A DNA stretch of 64,000 nucleotides, taken from Ideonella alba (GTDB lineage: Bacteria > Pseudomonadota > Gammaproteobacteria > Burkholderiales > Burkholderiaceae_C). Made by a program: the position numbers and the translations under genes. Positions 27,136 to 36,913 of this stretch are shown here, in pieces. Position 1 is the stretch's first letter. Each line of letters begins with the position of its first letter. Below the pieces are notes generated by a model, which searched no databases, was not told the DNA's origin, and saw only the letters and a list, made by a program, of their open reading frames with translations. Location: the NCBI RefSeq assembly GCF_018069875.1, contig NZ_JAGQDF010000003.1:1-64000 (forward strand). The letters are read 5' to 3'.

Positions 27136-28452
27136 TCAGCGCGCCGGCACCTCGCGCGGCACGCGCACGAACAGCGTGGCCACCGCCGCGCACAGCAGCA
27201 GCGCGCCGCCCAGCATCACCACCTGGCGCGGATCGCCGCCCAGCCAGCTGCGGTAGATGAAGGGCAGGGTGGCGCTCTGGATCAGCATGGGGATCACGAT
27301 CATCATGTTGAAGATGCCCATGTAGACCCCGGTGCGCTGCGGCGGGATGCTGCTGGCCAGCATCACGTACGGATTGCCCATGATGCTGCCCCAGGCCAGG
27401 CCCACGCCGATCATCGGCAGGAAGATCATCCAGCGGTCGTGCAGGCCCGGCAGCATCAGCATGCCCACGCCGCCGGCGGCCAGGCAGAAGGCGTGCACCT
27501 TGCCGGCGCCCAGGCGGCGCGTGAAGGGCACCATCGCAAAGGCCGCCACGCAGGCGATCAGGTTGTAGAACGCACCGGCCTGGCCGTAGGCCAGCGAGGC
27601 CTCGCGGAAGGCCGCGCTGTTGGGGTCGGTGGTGTCGAAGACCGAGCGCGCCACCGCGTGGATCACGTACTGCCAGTAGCAGACCATCGCGTACCACTGG
27701 AACAGCTTCATCACCGCCAGCTGGCGCATCGCGGTGGGCATCTCGCGGATCGCGTCCCAGATCTCGCGCAACGTGGCGCCCAGGCCGGTCTTGAGCGCGG
27801 CGATCTCGGCGCGCTGCGCCTCGCTCAGCGGCAGCTCGGGCACGCGGCGGATGCTGTACCAGATGGTGGCAAACGACAGCACCGCGCCGATCAGGAAGGA
27901 CACCCGGGTGATCACCGGGATGCCGTTGGCGTCCAGGGCGTCGCGGTTCATGCCCAGCCAGACCAGGATCGAGGGTGACAGGTAGCTCAGCGTCTGCGCC
28001 AGCCCGGTGAAGGCGCTCTGGGTGAGGAAGCCCTGGGCGTGCTGCGAGGGATCGAGCCGGTCGCTGACATAGGCGCGGTAGGGCTCCATCGTGATGTTGT
28101 TGGCCGCGTCCAGGATCCACAGCAGCGCGGCCGCCATCCACAGCGCCGAGCTGTAGGGCATGGCGAACAGGCTCAGCGAGCACAGGATGGCGCCGATCAG
28201 GAAGTAGGGCGTGCGCCGGCCGCGCGGCGACAGCGTGCGGTCGCTCATCGCACCGACGATGGGCTGCACCAGCAGGCCGGTGACCGGCCCGGCCAGGTAG
28301 AGCAGCGGCAGTGCCGATTCGTCGGCCCCGAGGATGCCGTAGATCGGGCTCATGTTGCCCTGCTGCAGGCCGAAGCTGAACTGCAGGCCCAGGAAGCCCA
28401 CGTTCATCTGGACGATCTGGCGGGGCGAGAGGATGGGCTTGGCGGCGCTCAT
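27136..28452 (-). CDS. MFS sugar permease, sucrose/maltose (SLC45/GPH-like) type
   Basis: 438 residues from ATG 28452, with about 12 membrane helices. The protein begins with NVGFLGLQFSFGLQQGNMSPIYGILGAD and carries the loop PIVGAMSDRTLSPRGRRTPYFLIGA (D-x-x-L-x-x-R-G-R-R), a hallmark of sucrose and maltose permeases of the GPH/SUT group. This suits proton-driven uptake of intact sucrose or maltose across the inner membrane. The perfect palindrome GCAATCGATTGC lies 70 bases upstream and is identical to the one before the TonB-dependent receptor at 3975. It probably completes the sucrose path: outer-membrane receptor, this permease, then cytoplasmic sucrose phosphorylase. Confidence 0.9.
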   Translation of the reverse strand: MSAAKPILSPRQIVQMNVGFLGLQFSFGLQQGNMSPIYGILGADESALPLLYLAGPVTGLLVQPIVGAMSDRTLSPRGRRTPYFLIGAILCSLSLFAMPYSSALWMAAALLWILDAANNITMEPYRAYVSDRLDPSQHAQGFLTQSAFTGLAQTLSYLSPSILVWLGMNRDALDANGIPVITRVSFLIGAVLSFATIWYSIRRVPELPLSEAQRAEIAALKTGLGATLREIWDAIREMPTAMRQLAVMKLFQWYAMVCYWQYVIHAVARSVFDTTDPNSAAFREASLAYGQAGAFYNLIACVAAFAMVPFTRRLGAGKVHAFCLAAGGVGMLMLPGLHDRWMIFLPMIGVGLAWGSIMGNPYVMLASSIPPQRTGVYMGIFNMMIVIPMLIQSATLPFIYRSWLGGDPRQVVMLGGALLLCAAVATLFVRVPREVPAR

Positions 28453-28521
28453 GGTGACGGTGGCGTCGGGCGGCATGCGGCCCCCGAGTGTCGATGCGAT
28501 ACCGCGATCGTCGCGGGCATC

Positions 28522-28533
28522 GCAATCGATTGC
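28522..28533. promoter_or_regulatory. LacI-type operator GCAATCGATTGC in front of the sugar permease
   Basis: A perfect CG-centred 12-bp palindrome, identical to 3862-3873. It lies 70 bases upstream of the permease start and 93 bases after the stop of the LacI gene on the same strand. Flanking bases extend the dyad imperfectly to CATCGCAATCGATTGCAATG. The neighbouring LacI protein is the obvious candidate binder. Confidence 0.75.
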
Positions 28534-28625
28534 AATGCCGGTTTTCCCGGACAAGCCGTCAAGAGGCCCGCAGCGGCTCGGGCCACGCCCGGCGCCTGCC
28601 TGGCGCGGGGCGGTGGTCGGCGTGG

Positions 28626-29687
28626 TCAGCGGCTGCTGTCGCGCAACACCAGCTCGGTCAGCAACTGGCGCGAGGCCGGGCGCGCGCCGTCCAGCTGCTC
28701 CAGTAGTGCCGCCACCAGCTGCTCGCCGGCCGCCTCGATCGGCTGGCGCACCGTGGTCAGGCTGGGGTGGTAGTGGGCGGCCAGCGCGATGTCGTCGTAG
28801 CCGCCCACGCGCAGCTGCTGGGGCACCCGCCGACCCAGCCGCTGCAGCGCGCCGATCGCGGTCATCGCCATCAGGTCGGAGGCACAGAACAGGGCGTCGA
28901 AGCTGGTGCCGTCGGCCAGCAGGGTCTCGACCGCGTGCTCGATCGCCTCGGTCTCGAAAGGCACCTGGCGGGTCAGTGCCGGGTCGGCCTGCAGGCGCGC
29001 TTCGGCCAGCGCCTGCAGGTAGCCGCGGTGGCGCTGGCCGATTTCTTCCAGCGCGGTGTCGCCCATGAAGACGATGCGCCGGGCGCCGCGCTCGATCAGG
29101 TGCCGCGTCATCTGCTGGCCGCCGGCCACGTTGTCGCTGCCCACCGTGGCATAGGCCTGTCCGGGCAGCTGCGCGCCCCACACCACCAGCGGCACGCCGC
29201 GCACCGCCAGTTCATTGAGCTGCTCGTGGTGGTGCCACTGGCCGACCAGCACGATGCCGGCGGCCCGCCCGGCCTCGTAACTCTGGGCCGCCAGGTCCAG
29301 GCGGTTGACGTCGACGCGCGAGACCAGCATCTCGTAGCCGCGGTCGGTCAGCGCATCGGCCAGGCTGCCGATCAGGCTCAGGAAGAAGGGGTCCGACAGG
29401 TGCTGGCGGGTCGCCGGGTCATAGGGCACGACCACCGCGATCGTGCGGTTCTGCTTCAGGCGCAGGTTCTGCGCGCCGACGTTGATCGTGTAGTTCAGCG
29501 AACGCGCCAGCTCGGCCACACGCAGGCGGGTGGCCTCGTTGACCAGGCTGCTGCCGGCCAGCGCGCGCGAGACGGTGGACACTGACACCCCGGCCAGGCG
29601 GGCGATGTCGGCCATTTGCAGGCGGGAGGCCTTGCCGCCGGTGGGCGGCGTGGCAGGCGAGGGCGGTGCGGACTTGGTGCGCGGCAT
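28626..29687 (-). CDS. LacI family regulator, probable sucrose regulon repressor
   Basis: 353 residues from ATG 29687; a longer in-frame start at 29720 is less likely. The helix-turn-helix MADIARLAGVSVSTVSRALAGS and the hinge LNYTINVGAQNLRLKQNRTI are both classic, including the A-x-x-L-R segment that inserts into a central CG. The sensor domain follows (IAVVVPYDP to LTELVLRDSSR). It lies upstream of the sugar permease on the same strand, and the CG-centred palindrome between them also occurs before the receptor at 3975. The likely effector is sucrose, fructose or a derivative; that is inference. Confidence 0.9.
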   Translation of the reverse strand: MPRTKSAPPSPATPPTGGKASRLQMADIARLAGVSVSTVSRALAGSSLVNEATRLRVAELARSLNYTINVGAQNLRLKQNRTIAVVVPYDPATRQHLSDPFFLSLIGSLADALTDRGYEMLVSRVDVNRLDLAAQSYEAGRAAGIVLVGQWHHHEQLNELAVRGVPLVVWGAQLPGQAYATVGSDNVAGGQQMTRHLIERGARRIVFMGDTALEEIGQRHRGYLQALAEARLQADPALTRQVPFETEAIEHAVETLLADGTSFDALFCASDLMAMTAIGALQRLGRRVPQQLRVGGYDDIALAAHYHPSLTTVRQPIEAAGEQLVAALLEQLDGARPASRQLLTELVLRDSSR

Positions 29688-29790
29688 GGATGACGGCGGG
29701 GACAAGGCTCCCCGCGTCATGGGCGGAGAGCGCTGTCCCGGATGGTAATCGCTGCGGCGACCTGGCTGTAACCCGGTTTCCTGCGTCGCC

Positions 29791-31314
<1,524 letters not shown>

Positions 31315-31397
31315 GGGAGTCTCCGTCGGACAGGCTGTGCGATGCGCGCCAGTCTAGGCAGCTGCCGCCGTCCGCAGAAGACCGGCACGCTGGATTC

Positions 31398-31419
31398 ATT
31401 GTTCGCCTTGGTGAACAAT
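31398..31419. promoter_or_regulatory. 22-bp LysR-type dyad in the mmsA/LysR intergenic region
   Basis: ATTGTTC (31398-31404) and GAACAAT (31413-31419) are exact inverted repeats, and the inner CC and GG also pair. It lies 23 bases upstream of the LysR start and 84 bases upstream of mmsA. A second, inverted copy of the half GTTCGCCTTGGTGA follows at 31425-31439 (TCACCAAAGACGAAC). This fits an autoregulatory site for the divergent LysR protein that also controls mmsA. Confidence 0.6.
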
Positions 31420-31441
31420 CACGGTCACCAAAGACGAACCA

Positions 31442-32419
31442 ATGACCAGCACCGAGAGCGCCCCTCGCCACCCGCCCTGGGCCCACCTGCACGCGCTGAC
31501 CGTGCTGGGCGAGGCCGGCAGCTTCACCGCCGCGGCGCAGCGCCTGGGCTGGTCCAAGGCCTTGATGAGCCAGCGCGTGGCCGAGCTGGAAGCCCAGGCC
31601 GGCGTGCCCCTGGTGCGCCGCACCACCCGCAGCGTGCGCCTGACCGAGGCCGGCCAGCAGCTGGTGGACCGCAGCCGCAGCGCCTTTGCCGAGATCGACG
31701 CCGCGTTGGCCAGCGTGCGCGACCTGGCCGGCGCGCCGCGCGGTCTGCTGCGCGTCACCGCGCCGGTGGCCTTGGCCCGCCAGCAGCTGCTGCCGCGCCT
31801 GCCCGATTTCCTGCGCCGCTACCCCGAGCTGCGGCTGGAGCTGGACCTGGCCGACCGCCTGGCCTCGCTGGCGCAGGAGGGCTTTGATCTGGCGATCCGC
31901 CACACCCACGCGCCGCCCGACACCCATGTGGCCTGGCCGCTGTGCGAGACCCGCTCGGTGCTGGTGGCCAGCCCCGCCTACCTGCGTGCGCGCGGTGAGC
32001 CTGCGCACCCGCTGGACCTGAGCGCCCATGACTGCCTGTACTACCCACGCCCGGGTGCCACGCCCGTGTGGCAGCTTGAAGCGCGCCAGGGCGGCGCGCG
32101 CCACCGGGTGGCCGTGCGCGGGCCGCTGGCCGCCAACAACTCCGAGGCGCTGCGCGAGGCGGCGCTGGGCGACCTGGGCATCGCGCTGCTGCCGGACTTC
32201 AGCGCCCAGGCGGCGCTCGCCGCTGGCCGGTTGCGGCCCGTGCTGCCCGGCTGGCGGCCGGTGGGCGCCTTTGCCGAGCGGCTGTGGGCGATCCGGCCGC
32301 ACACCGCCCAGGTGCCGCGCGGCGTGCAGGTCCTGGTGGCCTGGCTGCGCGAGGTGCTGGCCGAGGGCTTTGCCACGCCGCCCCAGACCGGTGCGTCGCG
32401 GGCAAAAAAAACGACCTGA
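31442..32419 (+). CDS. LysR family transcriptional regulator
   Basis: 325 residues. The winged helix-turn-helix is N-terminal (HALTVLGEAGSFTAAAQRLGWSKALMSQRVAELEAQAG, cited here in part), followed by LVRRTTRSVRLTEAGQQL and a two-lobed effector domain. Its sequence suits the CrgA/DntR-like LysR group common in Burkholderiales. Divergent placement from mmsA, with a dyad between, suggests it controls mmsA. The last codons (AKKTT) overlap the terminator of a candidate antisense-strand small RNA. Confidence 0.9.
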   Translation: MTSTESAPRHPPWAHLHALTVLGEAGSFTAAAQRLGWSKALMSQRVAELEAQAGVPLVRRTTRSVRLTEAGQQLVDRSRSAFAEIDAALASVRDLAGAPRGLLRVTAPVALARQQLLPRLPDFLRRYPELRLELDLADRLASLAQEGFDLAIRHTHAPPDTHVAWPLCETRSVLVASPAYLRARGEPAHPLDLSAHDCLYYPRPGATPVWQLEARQGGARHRVAVRGPLAANNSEALREAALGDLGIALLPDFSAQAALAAGRLRPVLPGWRPVGAFAERLWAIRPHTAQVPRGVQVLVAWLREVLAEGFATPPQTGASRAKKTT

Positions 32420-32495
32420 CCCTTGCGGGCCAGGTCGGCAAGTCCTCCAGGAGGACGTCGTTGGGACCGGTGCGCATGCACTGAAGCAGCGCTTG
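32404..32495 (-). ncRNA. Candidate small RNA with three stem-loops and a strong intrinsic terminator
   Basis: On the minus strand a stem of 11 pairs (CGACCTGGCCC, tetraloop GCAA, GGGTCAGGTCG) ends in eight T residues (plus-strand A run 32404-32411). In front of it a perfect hairpin GTCCTC-CTG-GAGGAC lies at 32442-32456, and a weaker GCGC-closed hairpin lies further upstream. A possible promoter has TTGGCA at 32523-32528 and TACATT at 32502-32507, though the 15-base spacing is short. No convincing protein gene on the minus strand could own this terminator. The 3' end overlaps the LysR stop. The exact 5' end is an estimate. Confidence 0.55.
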
Positions 32496-32631
32496 CGAAC
32501 CAATGTAGCGCACCTGCCGTGGTGCCAATTCCCCAAGTTAAGGGACATGTGTCGCCGTTACCACGGCGTTGCGCGCTTGTGCCGGATCTGAAAGTCCGCC
32601 CACCGACGGTCGCCGCAGCGACAATCCCGCC

Positions 32632-33324
32632 ATGTCCTCCCCCTCTGCCGACCCGCGCCTGCCCCTGACCGACGCCGACATGGCCGAACTGGAGCGCCGC
32701 CTGGACGAGCTGCCCGCCACGCTGGAGCCGCTGGACCTGGGCATGTCCGATGGCTACCTGGTCGGCGTGCTGCTGCAGCCGCAGCCGGTGCCCGAGGCCG
32801 ACTGGCTGCGCTACGTCTTCGACACCGACGGCCGGCCGGTGCCGCCCGGTGTGGCCACCGAGCCGATCGCCGCGCTGCTGCGCCGCCGCCATGCCGAACT
32901 GAACCGCGCCATCCACCACCGCCAGTGGTTTGACCCCTGGGTGTTCGAGCTCGACGACGAGGCCGATCCGCTGGAGACCGTGCTGCCCTGGGTGGCCGGC
33001 TTCGCCACCGCGCTGACGCACTTCCCGGCGCTGACCCGCATCGACTCGCCCGAGCTGCTCGAGCCGCTGGCCGTGCTCTACCGCAGCTTCGACCCCGAGG
33101 ACCTGGAGGACGCCGACGACCTGCTGGCGCTGGTCGACGAGCTGGAGCCGCCAGCCGACCTGGCCGATGCGGTGGAAGCGCTGGTCAGCTCCAGCCTGCT
33201 GATCGCTGACGTCAGTCGGCCGCAGCAGGGGCAGAGCGCCTCGCGCGCCGGTGCGCGCACGCCGCGGCGGCCGGGCGGGCCCGGCAGCAAGCCCCGCTCG
33301 GGCCCGCCGCGCGGCCGGCGCTGA
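32632..33324 (+). CDS. UPF0149/YecA family protein
   Basis: 230 residues from ATG 32632. The N-terminal two thirds match the YecA/UPF0149 pattern: LTDADMAELERRLDELP, then LGMSDGYLVGVLLQPQPV, and later LPWVAGFATALTHFPAL. The C-terminal 40 residues are a basic, glycine- and proline-rich tail (SRAGARTPRRPGGPGSKP). It lacks the C-terminal SEC-A-like zinc motif found in longer YecA proteins. The family is poorly understood. The basic tail may bind nucleic acid, which is inference. Confidence 0.8.
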   Translation: MSSPSADPRLPLTDADMAELERRLDELPATLEPLDLGMSDGYLVGVLLQPQPVPEADWLRYVFDTDGRPVPPGVATEPIAALLRRRHAELNRAIHHRQWFDPWVFELDDEADPLETVLPWVAGFATALTHFPALTRIDSPELLEPLAVLYRSFDPEDLEDADDLLALVDELEPPADLADAVEALVSSSLLIADVSRPQQGQSASRAGARTPRRPGGPGSKPRSGPPRGRR

Positions 33325-34608
33325 TCAGCCGAACACCCGCGCCGCGTGCAGGCCCAGCCCCTGGGCCACCGAGGCCAGCCGGTCGCCGCGCACCGTGCGC
33401 GCCTGGGCGTAGGGCGCGGCGATGCGCGTGGCCAGCGGCGCCAGGCCGGTGGAGCCGCCGGTCAGGTAGACCGCCTCGATCGCCGACGGCGCCACGCCGG
33501 CCCGGCGCACCGTCTCCAGCCCGGCCTGCACGATGCGCTCCAGGTCGGTCTCCAGCGCGTCCAGCGCCTGCGCCTCGTCCAGGTGGCTGGCCAGACCGGG
33601 TTCCACCGCGTCCAGGTCGATCGGCGCGGCCTGGCCTTCAGCCACCGCGATCTTGGCGGCCTCGGCCGCCGCCATCAGGCCGTGGCCCAGGCGCTGGTCG
33701 ATGATGGCCATCAGCCGCGCATGCAGGCCCCAGTCGGCGTAGAAGGTCTTCATGCGGCGCAGCTCCATCACCCGCTGCGGCAGGTAGACGGTGTTGATCA
33801 GGTGCCAGGTGGCCAGGTCGAAGTAGACCTTGCTGGGCACCTCGCGCTCCACCGGCTTCGGGCCGCGCGCCTTGTAGCCCGCCAGCGGCAGGATGGCGGC
33901 CAGCTCCACGTGGCGGTCGAAGTCGGTGCCGGCCACGTGCACGCCGTGGCTGGCCAGGATGTCGTCGGCGCGCTCGGTGCGGCCGCGCCGCGCCGGCCCC
34001 ACCCGCACCACCGAGAAGTCCGAGGTGCCGCCGCCGATGTCGGCCACCAGCACCAGCTGCTCATGGTCCACCGTGGCCTCGTAGTCCAGCGCGGCGGCAA
34101 TCGGCTCGTACTGGAAGGCCACCTCGTCGAAGCCCACGCTGCGCGCGGCGGCCTCCAGCGCGGCCTGGGCCTGGGCGTCGCGCTCGGCATCGTCGTCGAC
34201 GAAGTAGACCGGCCGGCCCAGCACCGCGCGGTGCAGCGGTGCGCCCACCTGCGCCTCGGCCAGCGCCTTCAGGTGGCGCAGGTAGCCGCCGATCACGTCG
34301 GCATAGCGCACCGCGCGGCCGGCGCCCACATCGGTGGCCTGGTCCATCAGCGCCGAGCCCAGCACGCTCTTCATCGAGCGCATCAGCCGGCCTTCCTGGC
34401 CCTCCACATAGGCGGCCAGGGCCGCACGGCCGAACAGGCGGCGCGGCTCCTCGTGGGCGGCCAGGCCTTCCAGCGCGTAGAACACCGCGGTGGGCATGGT
34501 CGGCTGGCCATCTTCCACCGGCACCAGGCCCATGCGGCCGTCGGCGGCAGGCACCGCGATGGCCGAGTTGGAGGTGCCGAAGTCGATCGCGCAGAAGGAA
34601 TGCGTCAT
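33325..34608 (-). CDS. Hsp70 family protein, YegD-like
   Basis: 427 residues, matching YegD and shorter than DnaK because the substrate-binding domain is absent. The actin-like ATPase motifs are clear: phosphate-1 FCAIDFGTSNSAIAV at the start, phosphate-2 LVLVADIGGGTSDFSVVRV in the middle, and adenosine motif AVYLTGGSTGLAPL near the end. QYEPIAAALDYEA is also conserved. It probably is an ATP-driven chaperone-like protein of unknown client. It is convergent with the UPF0149 gene with no space between the stops. Confidence 0.9.
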   Translation of the reverse strand: MTHSFCAIDFGTSNSAIAVPAADGRMGLVPVEDGQPTMPTAVFYALEGLAAHEEPRRLFGRAALAAYVEGQEGRLMRSMKSVLGSALMDQATDVGAGRAVRYADVIGGYLRHLKALAEAQVGAPLHRAVLGRPVYFVDDDAERDAQAQAALEAAARSVGFDEVAFQYEPIAAALDYEATVDHEQLVLVADIGGGTSDFSVVRVGPARRGRTERADDILASHGVHVAGTDFDRHVELAAILPLAGYKARGPKPVEREVPSKVYFDLATWHLINTVYLPQRVMELRRMKTFYADWGLHARLMAIIDQRLGHGLMAAAEAAKIAVAEGQAAPIDLDAVEPGLASHLDEAQALDALETDLERIVQAGLETVRRAGVAPSAIEAVYLTGGSTGLAPLATRIAAPYAQARTVRGDRLASVAQGLGLHAARVFG

Positions 34609-34669
34609 GCCGCGCCCGTCAGGAAGGGGGCGCGGATGATACGCGAGCCGCGCCGCGGCGACAGCGGGC

Positions 34670-36001
34670 TCAGGCGGCGGCGGTGACCGGCGCGCGGCGG
34701 CCGGTCTCGACCGGGCCGCAGAAGCCGAAGTCCAGCTGCGGCTGGCGGCCGGCGATCAGCTCGGCCAGCGCGCGGCCCGAGCCGGCGCCGTGCGTCCAGC
34801 CCAGCGTGCCGTGGCCGGTGTTGAGCCACAGGTTGCCCCACTTGGGCGCGCGGCCGATGTAGGGGATGTTGGTCGGCGTGCTGGGGCGCAGGCCGGCCCA
34901 GAAGTTGGTCTCGGTGGTGTCGGCCACGCCGGGGAACAGCTCCTCGTAGCGGGTGACCAGGGCCTGGCAGCGCACGCGGGCGGTGTGGCCGTCCAGGCTG
35001 GTGTCGTAGCCCGAGAGCTCGGCCGTGCCGGCGATGCGGATGGTGTCGCCCAGGCGCGAGATCGCCAGCTTGCGGGTGTCGTCCATCAGGCTGACCACGC
35101 TGGCGTCCTGCGGGCGCTTGAGCTTGAGCGTGGCCGAGTAGCCCTTGGCCGGGTAGATGTCCAGGCTGACGCCCAGGCGGCGCAGCAGCGGGGCGCTGTA
35201 CGAGCCCATGGCCACCACCACCTGCTCGCCGTCGATCGTGCGGGCCAGGCCGCTGGCGCGCTCGGCGATGCGCACGCCGCTGACGGCGCCGGCGGCGGTC
35301 TCGAAGCCCAGCACGTCGTGGCCCCACAGGAACTGCACGCCGCGCTCGGCGCAGAGGCGCGCCAGCTCCTGGGTGAAGACGCGGGCGTCGCCCGATTCGT
35401 CGCTGGCGGTGAAGGTGCCGCCGTGGATGTTCGGGCCGAAGGTGGCCAGCGCCGGCTCGACCTTCAGCACCTCCTCGCGGGTGAGGATCTTGCGGTCCAC
35501 GCCGTGGCGGCGCATCAGCTCGGCGGCGGCAAAGCCGGCCTCGGCGTCGGCGGCCGACGAGAAGAAGTGCAGGATGCCGCGCTCCAGCCGCTGGTAGGCG
35601 ATGCCGGTCTCGGCCACCAGGCCCTTGAGCGACTCGTGGCTGTAGGCGCCCAGCGCCACCAGCTGCTGCACGTTGCGGGCGAAGGCCGCGTCGGTGCACT
35701 GGGTCAGGAACTTCAGGCCCCAGCGCCACTGGTGCGGGTCCAGGCGGGGGCGGAACAGCAGCGGCGAGTCCTCGCGCAGCAGCCACTTGGCCACCTTCAG
35801 CGGCGCGCCGGCATTGGCCCAGGGCTCGCAGAAGCTGACCGAGATCTGGGCGCCGTTGGCAAAGCTGGTTTCCAGCGCGGCGTCGTCCTGGCGGTCGACC
35901 ACCGTGACGCGGTGGCCCTGGCGGGCCAGGTACCAGGCGGTGCTGATGCCGATGATGCCGGCACCGAGGACGATCACATGCTGGTTCGACTGCGACTTCA
36001 T
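34670..36001 (-). CDS. dadA: D-amino acid dehydrogenase small subunit
   Basis: 443 residues from ATG 36001; an in-frame ATG at 36010 would add three residues. This flavoprotein oxidises D-amino acids, mainly D-alanine, to 2-oxo acids at the membrane. The FAD motif VIVLGAGIIGISTAWYLARQGH is at the N-terminus, followed by TSFANGAQISVSFCEPWAN, a DadA hallmark. The C-terminus has WLNTGHGTLGWTHGAGSG. In many Burkholderiales an Lrp-type regulator adjoins dadA; here the divergent neighbour is only a 61-residue protein. A short dyad (36116-36130) lies in the divergent region. Confidence 0.93.
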   Translation of the reverse strand: MKSQSNQHVIVLGAGIIGISTAWYLARQGHRVTVVDRQDDAALETSFANGAQISVSFCEPWANAGAPLKVAKWLLREDSPLLFRPRLDPHQWRWGLKFLTQCTDAAFARNVQQLVALGAYSHESLKGLVAETGIAYQRLERGILHFFSSAADAEAGFAAAELMRRHGVDRKILTREEVLKVEPALATFGPNIHGGTFTASDESGDARVFTQELARLCAERGVQFLWGHDVLGFETAAGAVSGVRIAERASGLARTIDGEQVVVAMGSYSAPLLRRLGVSLDIYPAKGYSATLKLKRPQDASVVSLMDDTRKLAISRLGDTIRIAGTAELSGYDTSLDGHTARVRCQALVTRYEELFPGVADTTETNFWAGLRPSTPTNIPYIGRAPKWGNLWLNTGHGTLGWTHGAGSGRALAELIAGRQPQLDFGFCGPVETGRRAPVTAAA

Positions 36002-36115
36002 GGCGCTCACCTCGTGGGGGGTTGTGGACCTCCGCGACGGGGAGCGCGGGGCAGTGAGCGCATTCTCGGCAGCCGGACCTAGTTCATGAAGGGAAATTCG
36101 CCAAAATCAATATTC

Positions 36116-36130
36116 ATTAGGCTTACTAAT
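36116..36130. promoter_or_regulatory. AT-rich dyad in the dadA upstream region
   Basis: ATTAG and CTAAT are inverted repeats separated by GCTTA. They lie in a locally AT-rich stretch (about 36087-36135) in otherwise GC-rich DNA. It could be part of a promoter or a binding site of an Lrp-like regulator for dadA, 115 bases upstream of the gene. Evidence is base composition and symmetry only. Confidence 0.35.
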
Positions 36131-36216
36131 ACTTTCCCAGCGGCCGTGCCACGGGCTTGATTTCGACCGCCGTCGGCCGAAGTCCAGGCAAAGAACCCAC
36201 CCCGCCGGAGACACCC

Positions 36217-36402
36217 ATGTCCGCCACCGCCCGCCCCAGCCTGTGGAACCGCCTGTTCGCGCGCAGCAGCGCGCCGCGCACCGAGGACGACGAGGACGCC
36301 GCCGGCCTGGGCACCGCGTTTGGCCTGGACTACGTGCTGGACGAGGTGCCGGTGCCGATGCCCTGGCAGGTGGCCGACGAGGCGCCGGCCTCGCCGCGCT
36401 GA
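36217..36402 (+). CDS. Small hypothetical protein of 61 residues
   Basis: From ATG 36217, with CCGGAG 9 bases upstream as a modest ribosome-binding site. A basic N-terminal half (ARPSLWNRLFARSSAPR) is followed by an acidic half (EDDEDAAGLGTAFGLDYVL, then DEVPVPMP). There is no signal peptide or membrane helix. I do not recognise the family. It is convergent with the universal stress gene, whose stop lies directly adjacent, and divergent from dadA. Codon bias fits a real gene, but the call is tentative. Confidence 0.55.
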   Translation: MSATARPSLWNRLFARSSAPRTEDDEDAAGLGTAFGLDYVLDEVPVPMPWQVADEAPASPR

Positions 36403-36825
36403 TCAGCGCACCAGCAGGACCGGCGTCTTGCAGTGGGCCATCACCTTGGTGGCCACCGAGCCCATGACCAGGTTGCCCAGCGAGCCGTGGCCGTGGGAGC
36501 CCATCACCAGCAGGTCGAAGTCGCCCTTGTCGGCGGTGGCGGCGATGACCTCGGCCGCCGAGCCCACCTTGGACACGTAGCTGGCCTCGATGCCCTGGCG
36601 CTTGAAGAAGGCGCGGATCGGCTTGAAGACCTTCTCGGCCTCGTCCTCGTAGTAGCCCTTCAGCAGGGCCTTGTCCAGCACGGCCGAGGCGCGCGGCGGC
36701 ACCGCGTTGACGGCATTGACGACGCTGAAGCTGTTGCCGCGCACCAGCCACTCGTCGTGGGCGGCCAGGTAGGCCAGCATGCGCTTGGTGAAGGAACTGC
36801 CATCGACGGCGACGAGGATCTTCAT
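36403..36825 (-). CDS. Universal stress protein, UspA family
   Basis: 140 residues, the usual single-domain length. It opens with MKILVAVDGSSFTKRML. It ends with the ATP-binding motif of the UspFG-like branch, MGSHGHGSLGNLVMGSVATKVM, here summarised as G-x2-G-x9-G-S. It is therefore expected to bind ATP. Such proteins accumulate in stress and growth arrest. It is a single gene with AT-rich upstream sequence and no obvious partner. Confidence 0.92.
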   Translation of the reverse strand: MKILVAVDGSSFTKRMLAYLAAHDEWLVRGNSFSVVNAVNAVPPRASAVLDKALLKGYYEDEAEKVFKPIRAFFKRQGIEASYVSKVGSAAEVIAATADKGDFDLLVMGSHGHGSLGNLVMGSVATKVMAHCKTPVLLVR

Positions 36826-36913
36826 GGGGGGTACTCCGCGGTGGAATCGATGAGTTCAGTGTCGCACGCAGCCGCGGTGGCGGGCATGCGCAATCACCAC
36901 AGGCTGAGCCGCG

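Noticed and set aside
28453-29181. An N-terminal extension of the MFS permease to 29181
   Set aside because: It would cross the operator and run antisense-like through the LacI gene in another frame; the permease fold starts right after ATG 28452.
32199-32528. A possible minus-strand protein beginning MAPRQVRYIGSQALLQ that spans the small-RNA candidate
   Set aside because: It needs a TTG start, has no ribosome-binding site, and most of it is antisense to the LysR gene. The terminator lies in its middle, which argues for a non-coding RNA instead.
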